Assembly (NCBI GenBank): GCA_936914845.1
Contig: CAKZGE010000004.1
Location: 186,001-250,000, forward strand
Source: an uncultured Chloracidobacterium sp.
GTDB taxonomy: Bacteria; Acidobacteriota; Blastocatellia; Pyrinomonadales; Pyrinomonadaceae
Direction of reading: 5' to 3'
Length of the DNA stretch: 64,000 bases
The stretch's first letter is position 1; every line of letters begins with the position of its first letter. A program made the position numbers and the translations under genes. Below are positions 35,150 to 43,963 of the stretch, in pieces. A model generated the notes under the pieces. It worked only from the letters and a program-made list of their open reading frames with translations, was not told the DNA's origin and made no database searches.

Positions 35150-38100
35150 ATGTTTAAGCTTCAACGGCTGGAGATCACCGGCTTTAAGTCATTCGCAGAT
35201 CACACAGAGATCGTATTTACGGGCAGCGGCATTACCGCCGTTGTCGGTCCGAACGGTTGCGGAAAATCGAATGTCTCCGATTGTATTTCTTGGGTGCTTG
35301 GCGAACAGCGAGCGAGATCGCTGCGTGGCACTGAAATGAAAGATGTGGTTTTCCAGGGCTCGAAAAACCGAAAACCGAGCGGAATGGCAGAGGTCATTTT
35401 GCACATGGTGCGGGATGACGACGGTTTTGATATCCAGGAAAAGGAACTAGAGGACATCGATCAGGCGCTCGGAGACCTTGATGAGAACGCCGTTGACATT
35501 GATGCCATCGAATTTTTGAATGAACAGGAAGCTGTGCCGGCGGGCGAGGTTGGAACTGAACCGGAGCAGGACGGGCAACGGGCACTTGCCGCTCAAGCGG
35601 GCGGTTTTCAACCTGCTGAGCGTACCATTCGGACCAAAAGACATTGGCGTCCGCGTGCGATCGGTCTCGAATTTGCTCCCGGTGATTCGGTTTCGGTTTC
35701 GAGGCGGCTATATCTTTCCGGCGAGAGCGAATATCAAATCAATGGAAAAAACTGTCGATTGCGTGATATTCAAGACCTATTCGCCGGCACCGGTCTTTCG
35801 GGAGCCCATTATGCGATCATTGAGCAGGGCCGCATCGGGCAGATACTTTCCGCGAAGCCTTCAGATCGCCGGAGTCTTATCGAAGAGGCCGCCGGTATCT
35901 CGAAATTCCGTATCCGCCAACGGGCCGCAGAAACGCGGCTTGATTCGGCTCGTACAAATCTCGGCCGTATTTCCGACATTGTCTCAGAGATCGATAAACA
36001 GGCCGGCTCGCTTCGGCGACAGGCCGCGAAAACCAAACGGTTCGTTGTTTTGCAGGACGAATTCCGCAGTTTGCTGCGGCAGGTTTTTGCGGCGGAAGGA
36101 AAGTTTTTGGCGGGTCGGATAACCGAGCTTGAAAAATTGGTCAAAGCAGCCGCTGTGACCGAAGCCGAACTTATAAAACACGTCGAAGCATTGGAAAACG
36201 CGGCCCGCGAAGCAACCCAGAATGCTCGGGATGCTGAAGAAGCGCTTGGAGAGGTGCGGCGAAAACACGCCGACAATGCACTTGAGCGGGACCGTTCCGA
36301 ACGCGAATTGCGCTATCAAAAAGAACAGATCGCAAATTTGATCATTCGTCGAGATGCTGTCGGCGGCGAAGTGGTCGCCAACCGCGAGCGTCTGAAATTG
36401 GCAGAAGCCGAGATCGACCGGTTAAAGATAGAGGATGAAAAGGAAGGTTCAGAGGCAGATGCTTCGCGGATGATCCTAATGGAGGCGGAGCAGCGATATG
36501 CGGGCAAGGTAGAAGAACTGCGCGATATCGAAAAGCTGCTTGACGAGGCTCGGTCGGAATTAATGAAGCACATTGCGGCTGCGGAGCGGTTCGATGAGAT
36601 AGAACGTCAATTAAAGCTCAATGCAGATCGAATGGAAGAGAATTTCAAAGGGTTGAAACGAGAAGCTGTTCGAGCGGCGGAAACCCTTGCGGCCCACGAG
36701 GCGGACGGTAAGAAGCTGGCCGAAGAGCTCGGAGCGGAAAATAGAAAACTCGCCGCACTGCAACAGGAAAAGAAAGAACTGGCCGAATCATCGGCGGCTG
36801 TTCGAAGCGAGCTCAATGGAGCAGAAGCACATCTCGCAACGCTGCAACAAGAATTTTCCCGCAATAAACATCGTTACGAAACGCTGCTGGAGCTCGAGGA
36901 GCGACGAGCGGTTTACGCCCCGCAGATCCAAAAGCTTTTTTCGGAAAAAGAAAAGATCGGCCTCAATGCAAAAGGGCTGCTGGCAGATTTTCTGACGGTG
37001 GACGAGCAGACCGAAAAAATAGTTGAAAATATTTTCGGCAGTTTCCTGCAGGCAGTGGTGGTTGAAACGGTAGAAGATGCCCGGTCGATCGCGGCATGGC
37101 TTTCAACTGCGGACGCTGGCCGGATCTCGGTTTTGGTGGCTCCCAATGCCGAAAAGGGAACGGTAAAAGATACCTCGTCGGATGAGGTCGGTGATCTGCT
37201 GGGTGTTTCGGGAGATCTTTTAAAGATCTTAAGGAATGCGTTTCCGCGTGAAATGGCTGCCCGCCGGGTCGAGGATCTCATGAAAAATGCCGATATCTCG
37301 GAATCGACGCTGGTAGATAATGAAGGCAATTTGGTTTACGGCAGACAGCTTTTCGTTTTTGGGAAGCAAAAGGCGGAGGGCAAGGGGCAATCCGTTTTGG
37401 CTTTCAAACGTGAGCTGTCGGTGCTTGAGAAAAATGTTGCAAAACTGAGCCGAGACGTTCAAAGATCGGAGGATGCCGCCAAGGCAATTCGAGAAAAATT
37501 GACCGAATTCGAAGAAAAGACGGTTGATCTGCAATCGGTGATCATAAAGGTCGAACGGGGTCTTCTCGGCATGGAGGCTCAGGGACGTTCCGTACGTCAG
37601 GACATTGAGCGGGCTCAGCGCCATCAGGAAGTTGTGGCGGCGGAGACGAAGCAGCTAGAAGGGGAAAAAATAGAGATCGGAGAAAAGATCGATGCGGCCG
37701 GTGCGGGCCGCATGTCGGCTAGAAAGTCGATGGGAGATGCCGAAGAACAGGTTAGATCGATAACAGAAAAGCTGGCCGGAGTTCGCGAGCAATCTGAGGC
37801 GGAAAACACGGTTTTGAATGAGAAACGGACATTGGCGGCAACTTCGGGCGAACGACGCCGCTCGGTGCAATCCGCATTGCGGAGGGTTGAAAATGAAAAG
37901 AAAGAGGTGGAAATGCGCATTTCCACACTCAACCGTGAATCCAGCGAGTCTGAAGAAAGGATCGAAAGCTTGGAAAAGGCGAATGGGGTCCTAATACAAA
38001 TTGTGGCAGGGGCCGCGGAGGCCGAAAAGAATGAGCAGCAGGAATTGGCGACGGCGCAAGGATCTGTTGCAAAGGGCCGCGAGGCATCGGACGCCGCAAG

Positions 38101-38926
38101 TATTCAATTGGCGGACGCCAATAAACGGCTGGCGGAGACCTTAAACGACCGGACGGCGATCGAGGTTCAGCACGCGGAAGCCGTCACAAAGCTTCGAAAT
38201 GTGAACGAAAACTGTGCGCAGGAGCTGAACACAGCCTTGGCCGATCTGATGAAGACAGAAAAGATCGACGCCGATTTTATGCTGACAGAGGAGCGGGCAA
38301 AGACCGAAGACCTTCGCCAGCGGTTGGATGCATTTGGTGCGATCAATATGCTGGCGGTGGAGGAATTGGCCGAAACGGAAGAGCGGTTGACGTTTTTGAT
38401 CTCGCAGCGACAGGACATCATCGACAGCATCGAATCTGCCCAGGAAGCTCTAAGGGAGATCAAAGAGCGTTCGAGGGCAAAATTCAAAGAGGCTTTTGAG
38501 GCGGTAAATGCGAATTTCGTAGAGTTTTTTCAAGAGCTTTTTGGCGGCGGCCGCGGCGAAATGACGCTGCTTGAGGCCGAGGACATATTAGAAGCGGGTA
38601 TCGAGATCGTCGCTCAACCGCCGGGCAAGCGGCTGCAGAATATCCTGTTGCTCAGCGGCGGAGAAAAGGCAATGACCGCCATCGCATTGATCCTCGCGAT
38701 CTTTAGATATCGCCCTTCGCCCTTCTGTTTGCTGGATGAAGTTGATGCTCCGCTGGATGAGGCGAACGTCGGGCGGTTTGTCACAAAAATTTCGGAAATG
38801 TCAGAAAAGACCCAGTTCATTGTTATCACACACAACAAACGGACGATGGAGGCGGCCCGTGCCCTCTACGGCGTCACCATGCAGGAAGCCGGTGTTTCGA
38901 AGGTCGTCTCCGTTAAATTTGAATAG
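35150..38926 (+). CDS. smc: Chromosome-partition protein SMC with an N-terminal head insertion
   Basis: SMC dimers with ScpAB compact and segregate the chromosome. The 1258-residue protein has Walker A GPNGCGKS (33-40), a Q-loop/signature-coupled head, two long coiled coils, a hinge (about 590-720, YAPQIQKLFSEKEKIGLNAKGLLADFL), the LLSGGEKAM signature and Walker B FCLLDEVDAPLD near the C-terminus. Odd point: between MAEVILHMV and the next conserved strand (FAPGDSVSVSRRLYLSGESEY) there are about 85 extra residues (88-173), acidic then basic (KRHWRPR), where most SMCs have about ten. The frame is continuous, so this is an insertion rather than a frameshift. No scpA or scpB is nearby. Confidence 0.97.
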   Translation: MFKLQRLEITGFKSFADHTEIVFTGSGITAVVGPNGCGKSNVSDCISWVLGEQRARSLRGTEMKDVVFQGSKNRKPSGMAEVILHMVRDDDGFDIQEKELEDIDQALGDLDENAVDIDAIEFLNEQEAVPAGEVGTEPEQDGQRALAAQAGGFQPAERTIRTKRHWRPRAIGLEFAPGDSVSVSRRLYLSGESEYQINGKNCRLRDIQDLFAGTGLSGAHYAIIEQGRIGQILSAKPSDRRSLIEEAAGISKFRIRQRAAETRLDSARTNLGRISDIVSEIDKQAGSLRRQAAKTKRFVVLQDEFRSLLRQVFAAEGKFLAGRITELEKLVKAAAVTEAELIKHVEALENAAREATQNARDAEEALGEVRRKHADNALERDRSERELRYQKEQIANLIIRRDAVGGEVVANRERLKLAEAEIDRLKIEDEKEGSEADASRMILMEAEQRYAGKVEELRDIEKLLDEARSELMKHIAAAERFDEIERQLKLNADRMEENFKGLKREAVRAAETLAAHEADGKKLAEELGAENRKLAALQQEKKELAESSAAVRSELNGAEAHLATLQQEFSRNKHRYETLLELEERRAVYAPQIQKLFSEKEKIGLNAKGLLADFLTVDEQTEKIVENIFGSFLQAVVVETVEDARSIAAWLSTADAGRISVLVAPNAEKGTVKDTSSDEVGDLLGVSGDLLKILRNAFPREMAARRVEDLMKNADISESTLVDNEGNLVYGRQLFVFGKQKAEGKGQSVLAFKRELSVLEKNVAKLSRDVQRSEDAAKAIREKLTEFEEKTVDLQSVIIKVERGLLGMEAQGRSVRQDIERAQRHQEVVAAETKQLEGEKIEIGEKIDAAGAGRMSARKSMGDAEEQVRSITEKLAGVREQSEAENTVLNEKRTLAATSGERRRSVQSALRRVENEKKEVEMRISTLNRESSESEERIESLEKANGVLIQIVAGAAEAEKNEQQELATAQGSVAKGREASDAASIQLADANKRLAETLNDRTAIEVQHAEAVTKLRNVNENCAQELNTALADLMKTEKIDADFMLTEERAKTEDLRQRLDAFGAINMLAVEELAETEERLTFLISQRQDIIDSIESAQEALREIKERSRAKFKEAFEAVNANFVEFFQELFGGGRGEMTLLEAEDILEAGIEIVAQPPGKRLQNILLLSGGEKAMTAIALILAIFRYRPSPFCLLDEVDAPLDEANVGRFVTKISEMSEKTQFIVITHNKRTMEAARALYGVTMQEAGVSKVVSVKFE

Positions 38927-38984
38927 ATCATCGAACCACTCCGCCGAAACCGCCATCAAATATATTCGCACTCGTGGTCACCAT

Positions 38985-39698
38985 ATGAATCTGAAAAAAA
39001 GTGTTGCTATTTTGATCTTGGGTTTTGCCGCTGCCGGTGCGGTATTTGCTCAGGCAGAACCGCATAAAAAGAATGAACGCCCCAGCAACGGCAAACCTTC
39101 ACAACACTCTTCTGTTCCGGAAAAGCCCGATTTTTTCTACGAATTTTCGCAGCCAAACTTTGTCGTTAAAACGATCCGGATACAGCACGGCGTTGATGGC
39201 GGCGGAAAGATCACGTTCACGAGAAAGGGCTATGAAGAAGACATCACCGATCCGCTCCAGGTTTCGGCGGCGGCGATGGAACGCATAGGTGCGGCATTAG
39301 TCGAACTCGATTTTTTAAATTCGAAAGAGAATTATCAGTACGAAAAAGACTATTCGCATCTGGGAAATATCACCTTTCGTCTCGAACGCAACGGCAAACA
39401 ACGGGAAACTACCTTTAACTGGACCGAAAATAAGGCAGCAAAGATGCTTGCCGATGAATATCGAAAGATCTCGAACCAATATATCTGGCAATTCGATATT
39501 GGCGTAGCGCGTCAAAATCAGCCGCTTGAAGCCCCAAAGTTGATGAACGCCTTAGATTCCATGCTGCGGCGAGACGAGATCTCAGACCCGAAACAGATGG
39601 TTCCGCTGCTGAAAAAGCTAAGCGAAGACGAACGGATCCCGCTTATCGCCCGCAATCACGCCAAAAAGATGGCAGATCGTATCAATACAGGCAAATAG
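38985..39698 (+). CDS. Secreted hypothetical protein
   Basis: I do not recognise this 237-residue protein. It begins with a clear signal peptide (MNLKKSVAILILGFAAAGAVFAQ), then a charged linker rich in Lys/Pro/Ser. The mature part reads as a small mixed fold with sequence such as FVVKTIRIQHGVDGGGKITFTRKG and a helical end. The frame is open upstream into smc, but the ATG at 38985 is chosen because it begins the signal peptide. It follows smc after 58 bp without a visible terminator, so it may be co-transcribed. Confidence 0.75.
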   Translation: MNLKKSVAILILGFAAAGAVFAQAEPHKKNERPSNGKPSQHSSVPEKPDFFYEFSQPNFVVKTIRIQHGVDGGGKITFTRKGYEEDITDPLQVSAAAMERIGAALVELDFLNSKENYQYEKDYSHLGNITFRLERNGKQRETTFNWTENKAAKMLADEYRKISNQYIWQFDIGVARQNQPLEAPKLMNALDSMLRRDEISDPKQMVPLLKKLSEDERIPLIARNHAKKMADRINTGK

Positions 39699-39762
39699 GA
39701 TTTGCAAATTCTTCGCTCGAAAACGTCTGGCTGTTATGTTCACAAAAAGGAGCTGAGAAATT

Positions 39763-40380
39763 ATGCCTTCTAAAGAAGCCTTGATGATATATGCACGGAG
39801 CGTGGCCGCATATTATCCAACCATGAGTGTCGAACTTCGGGCTGATTACCTGAAAGATATGTATAACACGGCGATGCAGGTTCCGCCCCATTGGACATTG
39901 GACAACGGGAAAGGCACGAACTATGACGCATTAAAGCAGTTGCGATGGTTGAGAAAGGATGGCGTGCCCGGCGGCACAAACACAGAATCCGAAGGCATCG
40001 CATGGTGCGGAATATTTGCCACCTATTGTCTTCGCTGTATCGGTATCCCGGCTTTGTGGAAGCAATTCAAGGGCATATCCGTTGACGACGGAAGTCTGCG
40101 GCTTCTCGCCGGTTATACTAATTCCGACCAGATCGAAAGGGGCGATATCTGCGTAGTTAAAACCAATCAGCATCATTTTATTGTCGGAGACAGAAATGGA
40201 GATACGTTATTTTCCTATGACGGAAACTTGCCGGGACAGATGATCGGTGAGCGAAGATACGATATTGCGGCGCTGCGCGAAGGTGTTAAAAAGCAGGCGG
40301 ATTACGATAAAAGCGACGAAGGGAAAGCAAATCCTCAAAGCAGCAAGTACAGCTTCTATTTTTATAAGATGCAGTATTGA
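39763..40380 (+). CDS. CHAP/NlpC-like Cys-His protein without signal peptide (putative amidase or peptidase)
   Basis: The 205-residue protein has a cysteine in a CHAP-like context (IAWCGIFATYCLRCIGI, Cys82) and a later histidine pair (KTNQHHFIVGDRNGDTLFSYDGN, His137/His138), the order and spacing expected of NlpC/P60 or CHAP peptidoglycan hydrolases. No signal peptide or membrane segment is present, and an AGGAG box precedes the ATG. Enzymes of this fold exported by T6SS or lysis are often signal-less, but no immunity gene is visible beside it. The family assignment rests on motif reading alone. Confidence 0.6.
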   Translation: MPSKEALMIYARSVAAYYPTMSVELRADYLKDMYNTAMQVPPHWTLDNGKGTNYDALKQLRWLRKDGVPGGTNTESEGIAWCGIFATYCLRCIGIPALWKQFKGISVDDGSLRLLAGYTNSDQIERGDICVVKTNQHHFIVGDRNGDTLFSYDGNLPGQMIGERRYDIAALREGVKKQADYDKSDEGKANPQSSKYSFYFYKMQY

Positions 40381-40437
40381 CAGGATAAGATAGAGGTTTG
40401 GAAGAAAGTACCGCCGGCGAACGTTTCAATTGGGTTA

Positions 40438-41319
40438 TCACGATTGGTCGGCGTTGAGGTTGAGCAAGGCCTCGCGGCATATCTCTCTGAGGAACGGATC
40501 GTTGTCATGGATGCGGCGAAGCAATTCCGCATATTGGCGGCTACCGATCATTCCGATCGCGAAGGCAGATTCGCGTCGAACATCCAGCGGCTGTTTACGG
40601 TCCGACAACACACCGGACAGTGTTTTAGCGGCTTCGGCAAAGTCCGGATAGGCCGCGGTCAGATCTCCGACATTTATCGATTTGAATTTTTCCGGCAGGA
40701 AGTTTTGCGGGGTCGTCGTTCGTACATCGCCGGTCTTTATTTTTTTGGCAATGCGCCCGATTGCCCGTGCGGCCGAACGCCTCAAGAACTCGTTGTCGGC
40801 GGTATTTTTGCCGCGAACGACAGCTATAAGTTTTGGCAACGCGATAATATTGCCGCTGCCGCCAAGGGCAATGATGAGAGCAGTCCGGACCTCAGGATCC
40901 TTTTCTCTATCAAAACGCTGCAGCAGGTGTGGTGCCGCAGATAACGAAGAAACCTCATCAAGAGCGGCAGCCGCTTCGCGCCGAACGAACGGCCGGGGAT
41001 CAGAAAGCAGATCCGTGAGTAACGGTACGGACTCATCCGGCGGCAGATATACGACCGCCGCTGCTGCCGTTGCTCGTACCATTTCGTCCGCGTCCGAAAG
41101 ACCCGCAATTGCTACGCGGGCGGCTTGCGGCGTTTGCCGACGGCGAACTTCGAGCAGGACGGTCCTTTTTTGTTCCACCGTCCCTGTTTGAAGCATAGTT
41201 GAAAGATCTTCGATGGATTGGGCAAGAATATTAGGCCCCGCCGCTAGAAATACAAACACGGCGGCGAGCGGCAAGAGCAGACGACGAGTCCGGCTACGCG
41301 TTAAAGATCTGAGGGGCAT
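40438..41319 (-). CDS. Secreted HEAT-repeat protein
   Basis: The 293-residue product has a basic N-terminus and signal peptide (about 1-34, RRLLLPLAAVFVFLAAGPNILAQ), then several HEAT/PBS-lyase-like repeats (for example ARVAIAGLSDADEMVRATAAAAVVYL, SVPLLTDLLSDPRPFVRREAAAALDEV and DKEVRTALIIALGGSGN-like units). These form a solenoid for protein binding, probably in the periplasm. The ATG at 41319 overlaps the end of the small ORF upstream by 26 bp. Confidence 0.85.
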   Translation of the reverse strand: MPLRSLTRSRTRRLLLPLAAVFVFLAAGPNILAQSIEDLSTMLQTGTVEQKRTVLLEVRRRQTPQAARVAIAGLSDADEMVRATAAAAVVYLPPDESVPLLTDLLSDPRPFVRREAAAALDEVSSLSAAPHLLQRFDREKDPEVRTALIIALGGSGNIIALPKLIAVVRGKNTADNEFLRRSAARAIGRIAKKIKTGDVRTTTPQNFLPEKFKSINVGDLTAAYPDFAEAAKTLSGVLSDRKQPLDVRRESAFAIGMIGSRQYAELLRRIHDNDPFLREICREALLNLNADQS

Positions 41320-41512
41320 TCTGTCGGCTCACCCATTCAGAGACCTGACGGGCCCGCCTGTTTTCGTAGGCGTCCGCTAAAGAGATAATGACATCGTCGA
41401 TCGGCGGGGTTGAATTGTGTTTTCGGGAGTGCCGCTGACGACCGGAACGAGTGCCGGTTTCGGCAAAGCTGATACTGTTGATTTTGGCGTCATTGTTTGT
41501 GCGGTTGACCAT
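41294..41512 (-). CDS. Possible small basic protein coupled to the HEAT-repeat gene
   Basis: The 72-codon ORF opens with an ATG at 41512 preceded by GGAGG at a proper 7-nt distance, and its end overlaps the HEAT-protein start by 26 bp, so translation could be coupled. The product is basic and polar with no known motif (KINSISFAETGTRSGRQRHSRKHNS). It could also be a leader ORF. Confidence 0.45.
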   Translation of the reverse strand: MVNRTNNDAKINSISFAETGTRSGRQRHSRKHNSTPPIDDVIISLADAYENRRARQVSEWVSRQNAPQIFNA

Positions 41513-41751
41513 TTTCCTGCCTCCGTGCGTCGGGCAAGCGGCCAACCGAAACTCAAAGCATCGGAATGAGGCCGCTGTTGCAATAGATTTTCTTCATCAA
41601 GTATCGAATTCCTTTTTGTAAAACTCCTTGAGTCCGAATCGTCATTGTAGAATATCACGTTCGCGGCTGATGGTTCAAGAAATTAAATTTGGTATGGAGA
41701 AGCACACTAAAATGATTTATTTGCCGGGCAAATTTTGATTTAATTGACTAT

Positions 41752-42936
41752 GTGAATCATATTCCTTTCCCGATAGAAGATGCCGCCGAACTGCTTCAAA
41801 GGTTCATTGCGGTTCGAAACCGGACCATGCGGCTATGCGAGCCGTTGCAGGTCGAAGATCATATTCCGCAGCCGATGGCGGAGGCCTCTCCGCCAAAATG
41901 GAACATTGCTCATACCACATGGTTTTTTGAAGAAATGGTGTTGAAGCAGTTTGTGCGCAAATATCAGCCTTTTGACGAAAACTTCGGCTACCTTTTTAAC
42001 AGCTACTACGATTCGATCGGCGAACGCTCGCGGCGGGACAAGCGAAGCCTAAGCCGCCCGTCGGTTGAAGTTGTGTTTGAATATAGACGTTACGTTGACG
42101 AAAAGATCGCGGAATTTTTGAGCAGTAAAGAATTGACGCTCGCCGCTGCGGAATTGATAGTGCTTGGCATCAATCACGAACAACAGCACCAGGAGCTGTT
42201 TTTGACCGATCTTAAATATGCATTCGGCCAAAACCCGCTGTACCCGATCTACGACGAGGGCTGGTCGGGAGCCGAAGCCGCCGAATCGCAAGCCGAAGGC
42301 TTTGTTTCTATGCCCGCGGGCGTCTATGAGATCGGCCACACCGGCGAGGGCTTTTGCTTTGATAACGAACGCTACCGCCATAAGGTCTATTTAGGCGAAT
42401 ATCAGATAGACCGCTATTTGGTGAAAAACTCGGATTATTTGCTTTTCATCGCGGATGGCGGCTATCGCAATTTTCGTTTTTGGCATTCGGAAGGCTGGGA
42501 GCTCGTGCAGGAACACGATCTTAATGCTCCGATGTACTGGCACAAGATCAATGGAGAATGGTATCAATATACGCTCGCCGGCCTCAAAAAGTTGAATTTG
42601 AACGTACCGGTTTGCCATATTTCGTATTTCGAAGCGGCTGCCTACGCGGAATATAGGGGAATGAGATTGCCAACGGAGTTCGAATGGGAAGCGGCCAGTT
42701 CTGAATTTGATTGGGGCCTGCGTTGGGAATGGACAAACTCAGCCTATCTGCCATATCCGGGTTTTGTTAAAGCACCCGGGGCGGTTGGGGAATATAACGG
42801 AAAGTTCATGATCAATCAGATGGTGCTTCGGGGAGCATCGATAGCAACGCCGCCCGGGCATAGCCGTAACACGTACCGCAATTTTTTTCATCCGCATGCG
42901 CGGTGGCAATTTTCAGGCATTAGACTTGCCCGTTGA
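41752..42936 (+). CDS. egtB: Ergothioneine sulfoxide synthase EgtB
   Basis: Non-heme iron enzyme that joins a sulfur donor to hercynine. The 394-residue protein has a DinB-like N-terminal domain with iron ligands His54 (IAHTTWFFE) and the HX3HXE motif (NHEQQHQEL, His142, His146, Glu148), and a C-terminal formylglycine-generating-enzyme-like domain (VSMPAGVYEIG, then LPTEFEWEAA and the ending HPHARWQFSGIRLAR). The start is a GTG at 41752 without a clear ribosome site; no in-frame ATG is near. It is first of a five-gene unit and lies 13 bp before egtD. No egtA or egtC is in the window, so cysteine rather than gamma-glutamylcysteine may be the sulfur source. Confidence 0.95.
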   Translation: MNHIPFPIEDAAELLQRFIAVRNRTMRLCEPLQVEDHIPQPMAEASPPKWNIAHTTWFFEEMVLKQFVRKYQPFDENFGYLFNSYYDSIGERSRRDKRSLSRPSVEVVFEYRRYVDEKIAEFLSSKELTLAAAELIVLGINHEQQHQELFLTDLKYAFGQNPLYPIYDEGWSGAEAAESQAEGFVSMPAGVYEIGHTGEGFCFDNERYRHKVYLGEYQIDRYLVKNSDYLLFIADGGYRNFRFWHSEGWELVQEHDLNAPMYWHKINGEWYQYTLAGLKKLNLNVPVCHISYFEAAAYAEYRGMRLPTEFEWEAASSEFDWGLRWEWTNSAYLPYPGFVKAPGAVGEYNGKFMINQMVLRGASIATPPGHSRNTYRNFFHPHARWQFSGIRLAR

Positions 42937-42949
42937 ACCTCATTGATCT

Positions 42950-43942
42950 ATGCAGATATCTATCTCACCGGAATTGACCCAATTTGCACGCGATGTTGAC
43001 GCCGGGCTTTCGTCGAGCCCGAAATATCTATCGTCAAAATATTTTTACGATGATGAAGGTTCGCGGTTGTTCGTGGAAATAATGCAGCTGCCGGAATATT
43101 ATTTAACTGCGGCGGAAACGAGGATCTTCAGCGATCAGGCGGGCCAGATACTGAGTGAGCTTTCTCCGGATGGAAAGGGATTTGATCTGATCGAACTCGG
43201 TGCAGGAGACGGGGCAAAATCGGCGATCTTGATCGGCCACTTTTTAAAGAGCGGCGCGGATATAAGCTATCTCCCGATAGACATCTCGCTAGAAGCTTGC
43301 GAATCTCTTTCGGCCCGGTTTCGAAGGATCTTTCCAAATCTAGACGTAAAGCCCCATCATGGAGACTATTTTCGTGTTCTCGATTCGCTGAAAAGCGGAT
43401 CAAAGAGGAGAAAGGTGATAATGTTTCTCGGGTCGAATATAGGCAATCTTTCGCCCGCCGGAGCGGTTGATTTTTTTCGGCGCTTGAACTCTGTAATGAA
43501 CGAAGGCGATCTTTTGTTCATTGGGTTTGATCTTCATAAAGATCCGCGTGTTATCCTGCGGGCCTATGACGATGATCAGGGGATCACAGCGAAATTCAAC
43601 CTGAACCTTTTATCTCGGATCAATAGGGAATTGGGGGGCGGTTTCGAGGTCGAGAAATTTTCTCATTATGCAGTTTACCGACCCGAAGAAATGGCTGCCC
43701 GCAGTTTTTTGATCAGCCGGGAGGAGCAGAACGTCACGATCGCTTCGCTCGGCCGCAGCTTCCATTTCAAAAAATGGGAGGCGGTGTTCATGGAGATCTC
43801 ACAGAAATATACTCGCGAAATGATCGCCGAATTTGCTGCCGCAAGCGGATTTGTAGTTCGGCGGGAGTTCTGCGATCCGGCAGATGCCTATTGCGATTCG
43901 TTGTGGGAAAAACGACCGTATGTGGCGAATGTCAACCAATGA
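42950..43942 (+). CDS. egtD: Histidine N-alpha-methyltransferase EgtD
   Basis: SAM-dependent enzyme that trimethylates histidine to hercynine, the first step of ergothioneine synthesis. The 330-residue protein shows the SPKYLSSKYFYDDEGSRLF start, the SAM-binding motif IELGAGDGAKS (81-91), the FLGSNIGNL loop and the C-terminal substrate-lid segments (FHFKKWEAVFMEISQKYT). It is the natural partner of egtB and is 21 bp from birA. Confidence 0.95.
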   Translation: MQISISPELTQFARDVDAGLSSSPKYLSSKYFYDDEGSRLFVEIMQLPEYYLTAAETRIFSDQAGQILSELSPDGKGFDLIELGAGDGAKSAILIGHFLKSGADISYLPIDISLEACESLSARFRRIFPNLDVKPHHGDYFRVLDSLKSGSKRRKVIMFLGSNIGNLSPAGAVDFFRRLNSVMNEGDLLFIGFDLHKDPRVILRAYDDDQGITAKFNLNLLSRINRELGGGFEVEKFSHYAVYRPEEMAARSFLISREEQNVTIASLGRSFHFKKWEAVFMEISQKYTREMIAEFAAASGFVVRREFCDPADAYCDSLWEKRPYVANVNQ

Positions 43943-43963
43943 CGTTTCGGCAACAGGACCGAT

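Noticed and set aside
35411..35669. Possible frameshift or sequencing error in smc.
   Set aside because: The frame stays open and resumes the conserved SMC sequence in the same frame, and the acidic-then-basic composition is coherent, so it is read as an insertion.
38736..38984. Longer version of the secreted hypothetical starting inside smc.
   Set aside because: The extra 83 residues are Arg/Ser-rich out-of-frame smc sequence; the signal peptide begins at 38985.
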